Shown here one piece after another: positions 16,803-25,355 of a stretch of DNA of 38,640 nt (its first letter is position 1; each line of letters opens with the position of its first letter). The stretch spans positions 1-38,640 of the forward strand of contig NZ_JAMRYX010000127.1 in the NCBI RefSeq assembly GCF_024448135.1. The letters run 5' to 3'. The stretch is from Methylocystis suflitae. Lineage in GTDB: Bacteria > Pseudomonadota > Alphaproteobacteria > Rhizobiales > Beijerinckiaceae. The notes beneath the pieces were generated by a model. The model was not told the origin of the DNA. It saw only the letters and a list, made by a program, of their open reading frames with translations, and did not search any database. The position numbers and the translations under genes are program-made.

Positions 16803-18641
16803 TTGGGGCTGCATATCGATCCGCTGGCGACGCCAACGGCGGCGCGAGTGGACAATGAATTGCTCGCGCAACTTTTGGCTCAATTCGCGCCCCCTCCCAA
16901 AACAGAAATTGTCGAGTGGTGTGAAAACCGGATCATTCTTCCGGCGAGCAACGCCGAACCTGGACCTCTCAAATATACGGCGTATCAGCGCGGCCTTGTG
17001 GAAGCGTTCGCAGACCCCGACGTCGAAACGCTCGTCTTCATGCTCGCAAGTCAGAGTGGCAAGAGCACAGCCATCGACTCCGCGCTGCTCTACACCGTCG
17101 CGAACGATCCCGGCCCAGCGCTCATTGTGCATCCGAGCGAAGGCAAGGCGCTCGATTATGTGCGCAACAGACTTGACCCGCTCATTGCCTCGACTCCCAC
17201 CGTTCGCGCGCTAGTCGGGAAGGGCGGTCGCACGGGCGGCGGTTCTTCCGTAAGGCATAAAATCTTCCCCGGCGGATCGGTTTCGATCGGTAGCAGCTAC
17301 AACCCTGACGACCTCGCCGCCCGATCGGTTCGCTATCTCCTACTCGACGAAATTGATCGCTTCGCCCGATCGGCCGGAACTGAGGGCGACCCGGTTCAAC
17401 TCGCCATCAAGCGAACGCGCACGTTTCAAAATCGGAAAATCATCCTGGCAAGCACGCCGACCGCGAAAAACGCGAGCCGTATCGCCGAGTGGTTTTTCCG
17501 CGGAACTCAGGAACGTTTCTACATCCCGTGTCCCGAGTGCGGCGCGCTCGAATACGCGCGCTTCGACCAACTTAAGTGGCAGGATGGAAAGCCCCATACG
17601 GCGCATCTAACCTGCGATCATTGCGGCCACGCCATAAGCGAGCGCGAGCGGCTTGTCGCGATCGAACTCGGGGCTTGGCTCCCAACGGCCGAAAATCCCG
17701 AGCCGCACATTCGAAGTTTTCATGCGACAGAGCTAGTCTCCCGCTTTTCGAGCTTGGAGTCGGTCGCCGCGCAATATGAGGAATCCAAGGCGCGGCCCGA
17801 AAAGCTCCGCGTCTTTCACAATACGGTTTTGGCAGAAACTCACGATTTTGGCGAAGAGTATCAGCTAGACGCAAGCGAGCTTCAGCTTAGGGCCGAACCA
17901 ATCGCCCAGCCGTTGCCGGCGAGTGTCGACAAAATCATTCTCTCGACGGACACACAGCTTGATAGGTTGGAAGCGTCAATCATCGCGTTCGGCGCCGACG
18001 ACGAAGCGTGGGTAATCAGCCATCACAAGCTAATGGGTAGCACAGACTGCGCGCCGGACGCAGGCCCATATGCGGCGCTAAGCGAGTTGTGGGGTAGAAC
18101 GTCGTTTCGGACGAAGGATGGTCGCCTGTTGCCGATCGCCGCCGGCTGCATCGATGGCAACTACCATTCCATGCAGGTCGCGCAGTTCGTCGCATCTCAA
18201 AGGCGCAAACAGCGGAACATGATCGCCGTCCGCGGCGTCGGGGGCTTCGACAAACCGGTTGTCCGCCGCGGCAATACGCTGAAAGGCATTACGACGATCT
18301 ATCACGTTGGCGTTGACTCGATCAAAGCGAGTCTGAAGCGACGCCTTGCAATGACTGAGGTGGGGCCAGGCTTCATTCATCTCGCGGACACTTTGGAGCC
18401 GACCTATTTCGAACAGTTGGCGAATGAATCTTTGCAGACGCGCTTCGTCCGAGGGCGCGAAAAGCTCGAATTTGTGCCGAAGGGACCGCGATCGGAAGCT
18501 CTTGACTGTCTGACATATGCGCAGGCGGTCGCTAGGCTCACCAAGGCGACAACGGCCGCTCCAATCAAAAGCCCATCCAATATCGACATCGCCGCACGGC
18601 TCGCGGCGCTCAATCAGCTTTCAAATCGAAAGGCCGCATGA
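16803..18641 (+). CDS. Terminase large subunit (GpA family)
   Basis: The 612-aa protein is a packaging ATPase and nuclease of the lambda GpA type. Walker A SQSGKST is at residues 83-89, Walker B YLLLDEID at 178-185, and a zinc-binding CxxC pair at C243/C246 and C271/C274. The C-terminal nuclease region begins near KIILSTDTQLDR. It starts at TTG 16803, which has a GGAGG 8 nt upstream; no closer ATG fits. It cuts and pumps DNA into a prohead through the portal. The stop codon overlaps the next start. Confidence 0.93.
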   Translation: MGLHIDPLATPTAARVDNELLAQLLAQFAPPPKTEIVEWCENRIILPASNAEPGPLKYTAYQRGLVEAFADPDVETLVFMLASQSGKSTAIDSALLYTVANDPGPALIVHPSEGKALDYVRNRLDPLIASTPTVRALVGKGGRTGGGSSVRHKIFPGGSVSIGSSYNPDDLAARSVRYLLLDEIDRFARSAGTEGDPVQLAIKRTRTFQNRKIILASTPTAKNASRIAEWFFRGTQERFYIPCPECGALEYARFDQLKWQDGKPHTAHLTCDHCGHAISERERLVAIELGAWLPTAENPEPHIRSFHATELVSRFSSLESVAAQYEESKARPEKLRVFHNTVLAETHDFGEEYQLDASELQLRAEPIAQPLPASVDKIILSTDTQLDRLEASIIAFGADDEAWVISHHKLMGSTDCAPDAGPYAALSELWGRTSFRTKDGRLLPIAAGCIDGNYHSMQVAQFVASQRRKQRNMIAVRGVGGFDKPVVRRGNTLKGITTIYHVGVDSIKASLKRRLAMTEVGPGFIHLADTLEPTYFEQLANESLQTRFVRGREKLEFVPKGPRSEALDCLTYAQAVARLTKATTAAPIKSPSNIDIAARLAALNQLSNRKAA

Positions 18642-19039
18642 CTATGACAATTAAGCCGAAAGTCTCGCCCAACAGTTCGCAGACAGTCGCCGACGTGCGA
18701 GCCGAGGAACGCATACGGATGCGCGACGTGCTTATGTCGTCAGAGGCCAAGGGCCGCACAAACCTTGCCGTCAAATTGCTTGTGAACTCGCCGCTTTCCG
18801 CTTCCGCAATCGTCGACATGCTCGCCGACACGCCACGCGACGGCGCGAGCGCGTTTTTCCAGCTGATGGCGCAAGAGGGCAGCGTTGGAATTACCTCGCC
18901 GATCGGCGCCGCGACCCATGATGATCCGAAGGCCGCTCGGCTGGCGGAAATCAAACAGGCCGGGACGCAGCACGCTCTTGCACAGGGTTACATCTCCGCA
19001 GAGCAGGCGAAAGCGCGCGGCGTGAACGTTGGGGCGTAA
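18638..19039 (+). CDS. Protein resembling the C-terminal (scaffold-like) tail of GpC capsid proteases
   Basis: The 133-aa protein overlaps the terminase stop by 4 bp (ATGA). Its core (RAEERIRMRDVLMSSEAKGRTNLAVKLLVNSPLSASAIVDML) resembles the region that follows the S49 peptidase domain in GpC-type capsid assembly proteases, where ERxRxxxI...EAxGRExLA...MS patterns are typical. The peptidase itself is absent. It may act as a stand-alone scaffold, or be a remnant. In lambda the small connector gene gpW would occupy this position. Confidence 0.5.
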   Translation: MTMTIKPKVSPNSSQTVADVRAEERIRMRDVLMSSEAKGRTNLAVKLLVNSPLSASAIVDMLADTPRDGASAFFQLMAQEGSVGITSPIGAATHDDPKAARLAEIKQAGTQHALAQGYISAEQAKARGVNVGA

Positions 19040-19043
19040 GCGA

Positions 19044-20684
19044 ATGAATATCGAACTCTTGCCCGATGCCGTGGCGCCGCCCGGTGCGCCGGCCGCAGTT
19101 TCCTTTGACGCCAAGCCGCAAGCCGGATTCCAGGACTCAAACGTCGGCAATGAGCGCCGCCTTGCGTGGGCAGTCTCTTCGCAAGGCTCGGGGCAGTTCT
19201 TTGGGGGCGGCTATTGGACCGCGCAAGCCTTTGGCGGGCGTTATGCGAAGGAGTCGGTTCAGGCGTCCCGCGTCGCGAATGACATGGCGACCTCTAACAG
19301 CGTCGTCGCCACGATCTTGACTACCGGCGTGACGCAGGTTGTGGGGCAGGGGCTTTCCCTGTCATCGAAAATTCGCGGCGCCGATCTTGGGATTAGCGAC
19401 CAGGAAGCCCGCCAACTGTCTTCGCAAATCGAGCAAGCATGGGCCGATTACATCTCGGAACCGCGCGAGGTGGACTCGACCGGCCGCTATAACCTTCATT
19501 CGTTGGCGGCGGGCGGATATCTCAGCTTCCTAAAAGCCGGCGCCTTGCTGGCGATTCTCGACTGGCAGCCGCGCGCGGATACGCAGTATGCCAGCCGCGT
19601 GACGCTGCTAGACCCTGACCAGATTGCTAAGGACTATCATCGCAGCGACGAAGGCGGCTTGTCTTTCACTGCTGGCGTAGGCTTTGACAAGGGCGGCCGG
19701 TTTACCGCGCTCGCCTTGCGTGACGCGCCCATGGGGCAGTCAAACCTATCGAACAATGTGCGCATCGTGCGCGCATATAATTCGATCGGGCGTCGTCAGA
19801 TCGTCTGGCTTCAGGAAAACACAGACCCGCGCGGCGTGCATTCCGTTAGCCCCATTGTCGGCGCTTTGACGCCTGCGAAGGAAGAGGCGAGCCTTCAGGA
19901 ACTCACGCTGGACAAGCACCTGACTCATGCCGGCGCGACGCTCGCGATTGAGACGGACGTTCCGACAAAGACGGCTTTCGACGCGCTCTCGGCGAACGAA
20001 GCGCCGGCCGGCGGGCTGCTTTCCGATGCCGAACTGACGGCGTTTCTCGATCGCAAGGAAGCGTTTTGGGGCGCATCGGGCCGCAATCGCGTTCCGCTGC
20101 GCGGAGCCTCGCTTTATCACCTTCTCCCAAACGAGAAGCTGCATCTTTTGCAGAGCAAAGGCGACAACACGTTTGCCGACTTCTCCAAGGCGCTGGTCCG
20201 ACGCGCAGCGCGAGCGGCCGGCGAAGCCGCGCCCGTGATCGACGGCGACTTTTCTGAGGTGAATTTCAGCGCCGCCAAGATGGCTTTGGAGCCGGCATGG
20301 CGTCTCGCGCAAGTGCGGCGCAAATTCATAGTCGAAGAGTTTTACGCCGCGGTCTTCCGCAATTGGCTACAGGAAGCCGTGCAGCGTGGCGTCATTGAAC
20401 TTCCGCCTCACGTGGATTTTGGCACGCACGGGAAAGCTCTCGCGCGAGCGAAGTGGACCGGCTCGGGGCCGATTCAGCCCGATATCGGAAAGGCCCGCAA
20501 GGCGCAGATTGAAGCTCTGAGCGCCGGGTTGATCACAATCAGCGACGTGCTCGCCGAAAACGGCGGCGGCGACTTTGAGCAGCATGTTTCCGCGCTCGCT
20601 TCCGAGCGGGATTACCTCGCGCAGTTCGGTTTGGCGCACCCGGCGTTTAGCGCGGGCAAAGGCGAAAAGGTGAAAGCAGCATGA
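19044..20684 (+). CDS. Phage portal protein (lambda gpB type)
   Basis: The 546-aa protein matches lambda-type portals: SNSVVATILTTGVTQVVGQGLSLSSKI near the N-terminus, then a wing rich in mixed alpha/beta, and a C-terminal helical region with VRRKFIVEEFYAAVFRNWLQEAV. Portals form the dodecameric ring at one capsid vertex that receives DNA from the terminase. ATG 19044 is chosen because GGGGCG lies upstream and an extension would overlap the preceding gene. The length is normal. Its stop overlaps the next start by 4 bp. Confidence 0.88.
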   Translation: MNIELLPDAVAPPGAPAAVSFDAKPQAGFQDSNVGNERRLAWAVSSQGSGQFFGGGYWTAQAFGGRYAKESVQASRVANDMATSNSVVATILTTGVTQVVGQGLSLSSKIRGADLGISDQEARQLSSQIEQAWADYISEPREVDSTGRYNLHSLAAGGYLSFLKAGALLAILDWQPRADTQYASRVTLLDPDQIAKDYHRSDEGGLSFTAGVGFDKGGRFTALALRDAPMGQSNLSNNVRIVRAYNSIGRRQIVWLQENTDPRGVHSVSPIVGALTPAKEEASLQELTLDKHLTHAGATLAIETDVPTKTAFDALSANEAPAGGLLSDAELTAFLDRKEAFWGASGRNRVPLRGASLYHLLPNEKLHLLQSKGDNTFADFSKALVRRAARAAGEAAPVIDGDFSEVNFSAAKMALEPAWRLAQVRRKFIVEEFYAAVFRNWLQEAVQRGVIELPPHVDFGTHGKALARAKWTGSGPIQPDIGKARKAQIEALSAGLITISDVLAENGGGDFEQHVSALASERDYLAQFGLAHPAFSAGKGEKVKAA

Positions 20685-20998
20685 CGAATCCGCCGTTCAA
20701 TCGAGCGCCGCTAAATCAAGGCTGCCAGCCGCCTGCGAACGCGCCGCCGTCTGAGGTTCACGACCCTTGTGCCCTGTTACCAAAGCTTCGCGCAGCGTGG
20801 TTGAGCCTGGTTTCCGGAAATCAGAGTGCACAGGTTCGACACGGGGATATGTGGCAATATTTCCAGCGCGGCGACGCGAAATTGCTCAAGCAAGAAATCG
20901 ATCGCCTATCGGCCATCTGCCCGCAGTCGCAAGGCGGCTCCGGCGGGCGATACGCCACGACGTTCGGCGCTCGGCGCAATCATCATTGGGGCTATTGA
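20681..20998 (+). CDS. gpW-like head-tail joining protein
   Basis: The 105-aa protein carries a region similar to lambda gpW: a helix (LLPKLRAAWLSLVSGN), a short beta hairpin (AQVRHGDMWQYFQRG) and a second helix (KLLKQEIDRLSAICPQ). About 30 Pro/Asn-rich residues precede it and are not part of gpW. gpW plugs the portal so that tails can attach. It lies between portal and the next structural gene, with 4-bp and 1-bp translational overlaps. The match is by pattern, not by strict sequence identity. Confidence 0.5.
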   Translation: MTNPPFNRAPLNQGCQPPANAPPSEVHDPCALLPKLRAAWLSLVSGNQSAQVRHGDMWQYFQRGDAKLLKQEIDRLSAICPQSQGGSGGRYATTFGARRNHHWGY

Positions 20999-21729
20999 TG
21001 GAGCACACTCAGTTTTTCTGGCCATTGATCGGCGGCAAGGCAATGATCGAAGTCACTGGCGAATTGGTTTCCGCGGAAGACGCTCTCGCGCGCGGCTTTA
21101 ACTGTGTGTCTAAAGGCGAGCTTGCGCGGGAACGCGACGCAGAGATTGAGGGCCGCGGTCGTTTCGCGTCAGAAGCTGCGCACCATGGATATTGTATCGA
21201 TTACAATTACGCGGGGCCGCGGCGTCCCGTGCGAAGGTCTAAGGCCGCAAAGGTCAATAAACCCCAATCGTCCGCGCCGTCGCCCGAGCCCGAGCAACCG
21301 TTGTCGGATTACGCCGCCGCCGTGCTCAGTTCAGAAGAGGCGCAATGCAGGCCATCGGCCGCGCGCACGCTACTTCGCATGCATCAAGACGAGTCGACGC
21401 TTTCCATTCCTGAAGCCGCTGCGTTGCTCGCGGCTTTGCCGATCGAACATCACAATATTGAGGCTCCTACCATGTCATATTCATTCACCTCTCACGCCGA
21501 CGCCGCGACCGAAAAGGTCATCGTGCGATCGGTCGAAATACGCGCGCTTGGCCTCAGTCAGAAAGGCGCTCGCGGCGATGACGCCGCCAAGGCGGAAGCG
21601 CGCCGCCTCAACGCCGCGCTCGCGAGCTATCGCAATGGCGAGCCGATCGGCAAGGCGCTTCATTCGGCGGGCGCCGACGTGGCTGCGGTTAGCGATGCAG
21701 CGAAGCGCGCGCTTGGCGCCGCGGCTTAA
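20998..21729 (+). CDS. Structural-module protein with GpC-tail-like segment and a nested internal start
   Basis: The 243-aa protein starts in the stop codon of the gpW-like gene (TGATG). The stretch EVTGELVSAEDALARGFNCV near residue 20 recalls the end of S49/ClpP-fold peptidases, and DYAAAVLSSEEAQCRPSAARTLLRMHQDESTLSIPEAAALLAALP (about 105-150) resembles the GpC tail region also seen in the gene at 18638. The catalytic peptidase core is missing. An in-frame ATG at 21472 with GAGG 8 nt upstream could yield a separate 85-aa C-terminal product, as lambda Nu3 is made from within C. It may be a deletion remnant or a dedicated scaffold. Confidence 0.5.
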   Translation: MEHTQFFWPLIGGKAMIEVTGELVSAEDALARGFNCVSKGELARERDAEIEGRGRFASEAAHHGYCIDYNYAGPRRPVRRSKAAKVNKPQSSAPSPEPEQPLSDYAAAVLSSEEAQCRPSAARTLLRMHQDESTLSIPEAAALLAALPIEHHNIEAPTMSYSFTSHADAATEKVIVRSVEIRALGLSQKGARGDDAAKAEARRLNAALASYRNGEPIGKALHSAGADVAAVSDAAKRALGAAA

Positions 21730-21743
21730 TGGAGGCCAACACA

Positions 21744-22067
21744 ATGACGACCGCTCCCGCCACCTCGAAAACCGTGACGTTGAGTCGCCCGCTTCAGACG
21801 CACAAAGGCCCTCTGAAGGAAATCATTCTGTCCGAACCAACCTTAAGAGCGTTTCGCCAATACGGCGAACCTTTCAAAGTCATTTCGACGAAGGAAGGAC
21901 AGTCAATCGAGCACGATAATCGCGCGCTCGCACAGTTCGCCACTCATATGTCCGGCCATGACGAAATCGTCCTGGACGATTTGCCTGCGAAGGACTGGTA
22001 TGCGGTCCGCGCTGCTGTTGTCGAAATGCTCTTGGGGGTCGCTGGCGAGAGCCCTTTCGAAATATAA
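21744..22067 (+). CDS. Tail assembly chaperone, first frame (GpG/GpE-like)
   Basis: The 107-aa protein has the pattern of siphophage/myophage tail assembly proteins: TVTLSRPLQTHKGPLKEIILSEPTLRAF, then a helical end DLPAKDWYAVRAAVVEMLLG. GGAGG lies 8 nt before ATG 21744, which decides the start over an ATG 15 bp upstream. Such proteins coat the tape-measure protein during tail assembly and are made in short and frameshifted long forms. A G-run slip site and a second frame downstream fit that scheme. Confidence 0.75.
   Translation: MTTAPATSKTVTLSRPLQTHKGPLKEIILSEPTLRAFRQYGEPFKVISTKEGQSIEHDNRALAQFATHMSGHDEIVLDDLPAKDWYAVRAAVVEMLLGVAGESPFEI
22032..22039 (+). promoter_or_regulatory. Candidate -1 ribosomal frameshift site in the tail chaperone gene
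   Basis: The zero-frame codons TTG GGG GTC (from 22032) contain five G residues, so a P-site GGG tRNA can re-pair with GGG one base back. After such a -1 slip the frame stays open through the 0-frame stop and joins the downstream small frame at 22076-22195 without interruption. No stop codon interrupts the overlap. A slip heptamer of the classical X XXY YYZ form is not perfect here (C TTG GGG). Confidence 0.45.
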
Positions 22068-22075
22068 GCCGCCTC

Positions 22076-22195
22076 ATGGCTTCGTTTCTTTACGACCTTC
22101 ACATAGGGCCGTCTGAAATCGAAGCCATGACGGTTACGCAGGCGACTTTTTATCTCGAACACATTTCTCGATTGCAGAAAGAGCGCCAGTCCTAG
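22076..22195 (+). CDS. Tail assembly chaperone, second frame (frameshift extension, GpE/GpT-like)
   Basis: This 39-codon frame (MASFLYDLHIGPSEIEAMTVTQATFYLEHISRLQKERQS) ends at TAG 22193-22195. The LxxGPSEIEAMTVTQATFYLEHI pattern matches the short second part of tail chaperones (P2 E', lambda T type). It sits in the -1 frame relative to the first frame and is open back to the candidate slip site. It is probably made as a fusion to the first frame; its own ATG has no good ribosome site. Confidence 0.65.
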   Translation: MASFLYDLHIGPSEIEAMTVTQATFYLEHISRLQKERQS

Positions 22196-22258
22196 ACTGC
22201 GCTCTTTTCGTTTCTCAATAGATCATCGCCCCCAAGTGGCGATAGGAGTTTCTGAGCC

Positions 22259-24643
22259 ATGGCAGGGCCTCGCATAGACGCGACTGTTTCAGTTCATGAC
22301 GAAGCAACCGCCGCACTTAATCGCATCATGCGCGAGGCCCAAAACGCTGCGCGAGCGTTCGAAAGGCTCGGCGGCCCCGGTAGCGGCGTCGGCAAACATT
22401 TTGACGCAGCCAATCGCGCGCTCGACATGCATATGCGCCAGCTTGAGCGCGCGCAATCGCATTACGCCCGTATGGCCGAAGCGACTAAACGCCTCGCGTC
22501 GAATGTCGCGATCATGGCGGCGCCATCGATCATTCACGGTTCCGAGAAAGCGTTACATCTTGGGGCCGAACGTGTCGCCGAACAGTTTAGGCTCGGGCTC
22601 GCCGGCATTCACGGCAAAGAATTAGAGAGCGCGAGGGCGCTCGCACAGCACCTTCAGACACAGCTACCGATTCTCGACCAAACCTCTTTGCTCGAAAGAT
22701 ACAAAGAGATTCGATCGATCGTTCCTCGACCCGAAGAGGCTTCGCACGTCCTGCCGATCGTCGCCCGCACTGAAGCGGCGATGAAAGCAAGTGACCCAAC
22801 AGGGCAATCGGCCGCCGGCCTGCAATGGCTCATGAAGGCCGCCGAAATTGCAGGTTTTGGACAGAATACGGAACGGCTGGAACGTTATTTTGACGCGGCC
22901 GTCCGCGCGCAACAAGTCCTAGGCAAAACGATTGACGCCGCGCAGCTTGCGGATTTCGTCAAGAAATCCGGCACGGCGGCGCCGCTGTTCCACGATCGGT
23001 TTTTGCATCTTATCGCGCCGGGCCTTGTGCAAGAGCTTGGCGGCGAGACGGCGGGTTTCGGCATTCGCCAGATGGTGAAGCTGATAACGTCGAATCTGAA
23101 AGGCCCCACTGCGCATCCGGCTTTAGAGGAATTCAGGCGGCTAGGACTCGTCAAGAACGCCGACATTGAATTTTCCGGCAAGGGCAAAGCGGTAGGGTTG
23201 TTGCCCGGCCATTTTATGGAAGGCCACAAGCTCGCGGCGACAGACCCGGCGTCATGGGTTTGGACCGTCCTGTTGCCGGCGCTGCGCTCGCACGGCGTGA
23301 ACGGAAAAGAAGATCAAATTCTCGCCGCGCAACGGCTGTTCCCGAATTCGAACGCCGCGCGCATCGTCGAGATGATGATTAACCAGGAAGACACGCTCAA
23401 GCGGCATATGGGGCTTTTCGAGAAGGCGGCCGGCACGCAAGGCGCGCTCGACTCAATGGGCAAGAATCCTCTTGCTCAAGCGCAAGCCCTTAACACGGCG
23501 CTCGGCGACCTCGCCGCGACTTTGACTTCACCCGCTATGGAGCCGGCCGCCAGAATCATGCGCGGGTTGGCAAGCGGAGTGGCGTCCTTTGGCGAAACGC
23601 TCGGCAAATTCCAAAAGGACAATCCTGCTCTTGCAACTGCGCTCGCGGCTGCGCCTGTCGCTACGGCAGGCGTCGCGGGATACAAACTGTATCAAGTTGG
23701 GGCCGGCGTTCTCGACGCTCTTAAGGGCGGAGCGTCATTGAATGCGGCCGGCGTTTCGCTACAGGCGGCGGCTGTTGAATTGAGGCTCGCCGCGGCTGCG
23801 TCGAAACTCCCCGGACTGAATATCCCGACCGCCGCGGCTATCGGCGGCGCGGCCGAAGGCGCAGGCGTCGCTGGCGCAGCGGGAGCCGCGGCGAGAGGCG
23901 CGGGTTTACTCGCGCGTTTCATGACTCCCCAAGGCTTGGCGATAGCCGCGACGACAATCGTTGTCGGATCGGTCGCGAAGCTCATGATCGAAGAGGCAAG
24001 ATCGTTTGATCGCGCCCAAGAAGAAAAGCGTCGCGGGCCACGGGCGTCCGCTTACGACGAATCCCGCCAAGCCGAATACGATCGCGCCGCGCGGGAACAA
24101 TATCTGCGCGCGCTCACCATATGGTCGCCGCGGGAGATCGACCCCAGAGGGCAGGGCCAGTTCAATCGCTTCTTTGGCGGCTCGGAGCTTATTCGCGCGG
24201 CTGCATTCGATGGCGCCCGCAACGGCGCCGCGTTTGGCTTGAACTCGAAATTGAGCGGCAAGGGATATGGGGCTTCACCTTTCACGCGTGAGGGCGGATT
24301 CCCGGCGCTCGGCGACCATCACGACAGACCAAAGTGGCCGGGGATTATTCCTCATGAATCCAGTTGGGCCGTTCCGCGGGAGATTTCCGTTCAAGGAACC
24401 GTCCAGGGCGAAGCGCATGTCAGCGTTGAGAACCACGTGCGAGTAGATGCATCGCCGCAGTTCTTGGCGTCAATCGAGCGGCGTTTTGCGGACGCGTCCG
24501 CGCGAATGCAGCTAAGCGGAAAATTGGGAACAACGATGCAGGGCGGCGGAAACTCGCCGGCTAGGTCCGGCGGGGGCGGCGGAGCGCCCGTCGCTGCGCC
24601 TCTTTCATCCAATTTCGGCTTTGGCGCGCATGGCACAAGGTAG
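22259..24643 (+). CDS. Tail tape-measure protein
   Basis: The 794-aa protein is long, helical and Ala-rich, starts with a region of repeated short helices (AALNRIMREAQNAARAFERL) and has hydrophobic segments near residues 465-490 and 555-575, as tape-measure proteins do. It follows the chaperone pair, the usual place. The tape measure sets tail length and helps deliver DNA. For 794 residues a tail of roughly 120 nm would follow from the common ratio of about 1.5 angstrom per residue. The C-terminus is Gly-rich. Confidence 0.85.
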   Translation: MAGPRIDATVSVHDEATAALNRIMREAQNAARAFERLGGPGSGVGKHFDAANRALDMHMRQLERAQSHYARMAEATKRLASNVAIMAAPSIIHGSEKALHLGAERVAEQFRLGLAGIHGKELESARALAQHLQTQLPILDQTSLLERYKEIRSIVPRPEEASHVLPIVARTEAAMKASDPTGQSAAGLQWLMKAAEIAGFGQNTERLERYFDAAVRAQQVLGKTIDAAQLADFVKKSGTAAPLFHDRFLHLIAPGLVQELGGETAGFGIRQMVKLITSNLKGPTAHPALEEFRRLGLVKNADIEFSGKGKAVGLLPGHFMEGHKLAATDPASWVWTVLLPALRSHGVNGKEDQILAAQRLFPNSNAARIVEMMINQEDTLKRHMGLFEKAAGTQGALDSMGKNPLAQAQALNTALGDLAATLTSPAMEPAARIMRGLASGVASFGETLGKFQKDNPALATALAAAPVATAGVAGYKLYQVGAGVLDALKGGASLNAAGVSLQAAAVELRLAAAASKLPGLNIPTAAAIGGAAEGAGVAGAAGAAARGAGLLARFMTPQGLAIAATTIVVGSVAKLMIEEARSFDRAQEEKRRGPRASAYDESRQAEYDRAAREQYLRALTIWSPREIDPRGQGQFNRFFGGSELIRAAAFDGARNGAAFGLNSKLSGKGYGASPFTREGGFPALGDHHDRPKWPGIIPHESSWAVPREISVQGTVQGEAHVSVENHVRVDASPQFLASIERRFADASARMQLSGKLGTTMQGGGNSPARSGGGGGAPVAAPLSSNFGFGAHGTR

Positions 24644-24658
24644 GAGCGACACCCCACA

Positions 24659-25054
24659 ATGTCTTTCTTCAATAGCAACTGGCGCGCTGGAATGCAGCGC
24701 GTCTCGCAATCGATCAATCACGCGTTCGGCGAACCCTTAGAACTGATTCCCTGCCATGTGCGGCCGAATTATCCAAGCGAACCCTACGCCGACAAGGCCG
24801 TAACGTTGTGCGGTGTCATCTCGCAACGCTCGCACGTCGGATTTCAGATGGCGGGTGGCCGTTTGAATGCGCGCGTCGAAACCGAACCTCTGTGTGCGAG
24901 CTTCGCGCGCCTCGACTTGCCGTTTGCGATCAATCACGGCGACCGCATTCGGCGTTTTTGCGACGGGCAATTGTATGAGGTTTCGTCCGTTCTTGACGAC
25001 GACGTTTCGCGCGTCGAATGCGAATTGAAATCCTTGGGGGTTCCGCAGCCATGA
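24659..25054 (+). CDS. gpFII-like head-tail attachment protein
   Basis: The 131-aa protein (FNSNWRAGMQRVSQSINHAFGEPLELIPCHVRPN...) follows the pattern of lambda FII-type connectors: an N-terminal amphipathic stretch, then a mainly beta domain ending RIRRFCDGQLYEVSSVLDDDVSRVECEL. FII proteins lie at the joint of head and tail. Here the gene follows the tape measure, not the head genes, another departure from lambda order. Its stop overlaps the next start by 4 bp. Confidence 0.5.
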   Translation: MSFFNSNWRAGMQRVSQSINHAFGEPLELIPCHVRPNYPSEPYADKAVTLCGVISQRSHVGFQMAGGRLNARVETEPLCASFARLDLPFAINHGDRIRRFCDGQLYEVSSVLDDDVSRVECELKSLGVPQP

Positions 25055-25263
25055 TGATCGGCGAATTGCCTCTTCTCGCGCAGATTGGCGTTGCCGTCGC
25101 TGTCGCCTTCCTTTGGTTCGCGGCGACATGTTTCTTTGGCGGCGTCGTCATTGGGGCCATTCAAGTCGTCAGCTACATGCGCACGCCGCGCCATCTGCGC
25201 GCTGAAAGATTTCCAGACCTCCACAAGTTCGAACAGCCGGGCACCTCCAATCGTCGCGCTTGA
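25051..25263 (+). CDS. Small membrane protein, function unknown
   Basis: The 70-aa protein has one long hydrophobic segment (PLLAQIGVAVAVAFLWFAATCFFGGVVIGAIQVV) that could span the membrane once or twice. A basic C-terminus follows (RTPRHLRAERFPDLHK). It overlaps the FII-like gene by 4 bp and is the last gene before a strong terminator. A holin-like role is conceivable, but no endolysin is near it, so no function is claimed. Confidence 0.65.
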   Translation: MMIGELPLLAQIGVAVAVAFLWFAATCFFGGVVIGAIQVVSYMRTPRHLRAERFPDLHKFEQPGTSNRRA

Positions 25264-25355
25264 CGGCGAACCTGTGGGCGGAGCCCGGCGCGCTGCAAAC
25301 GAGCGCAGACAAATCCGCCCATAGGATCAAGTAAAATCTCCTGAGTAGGTGGGAA

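Noticed and set aside
21104-21919. Rightward 271-aa Arg/Ser-rich frame across the structural module
   Set aside because: It crosses the coupled junction of two better-supported genes in another frame and has shadow composition.
25051-25263. Naming the small membrane protein a holin
   Set aside because: Only hydrophobicity supports it; no endolysin or spanin gene accompanies it.
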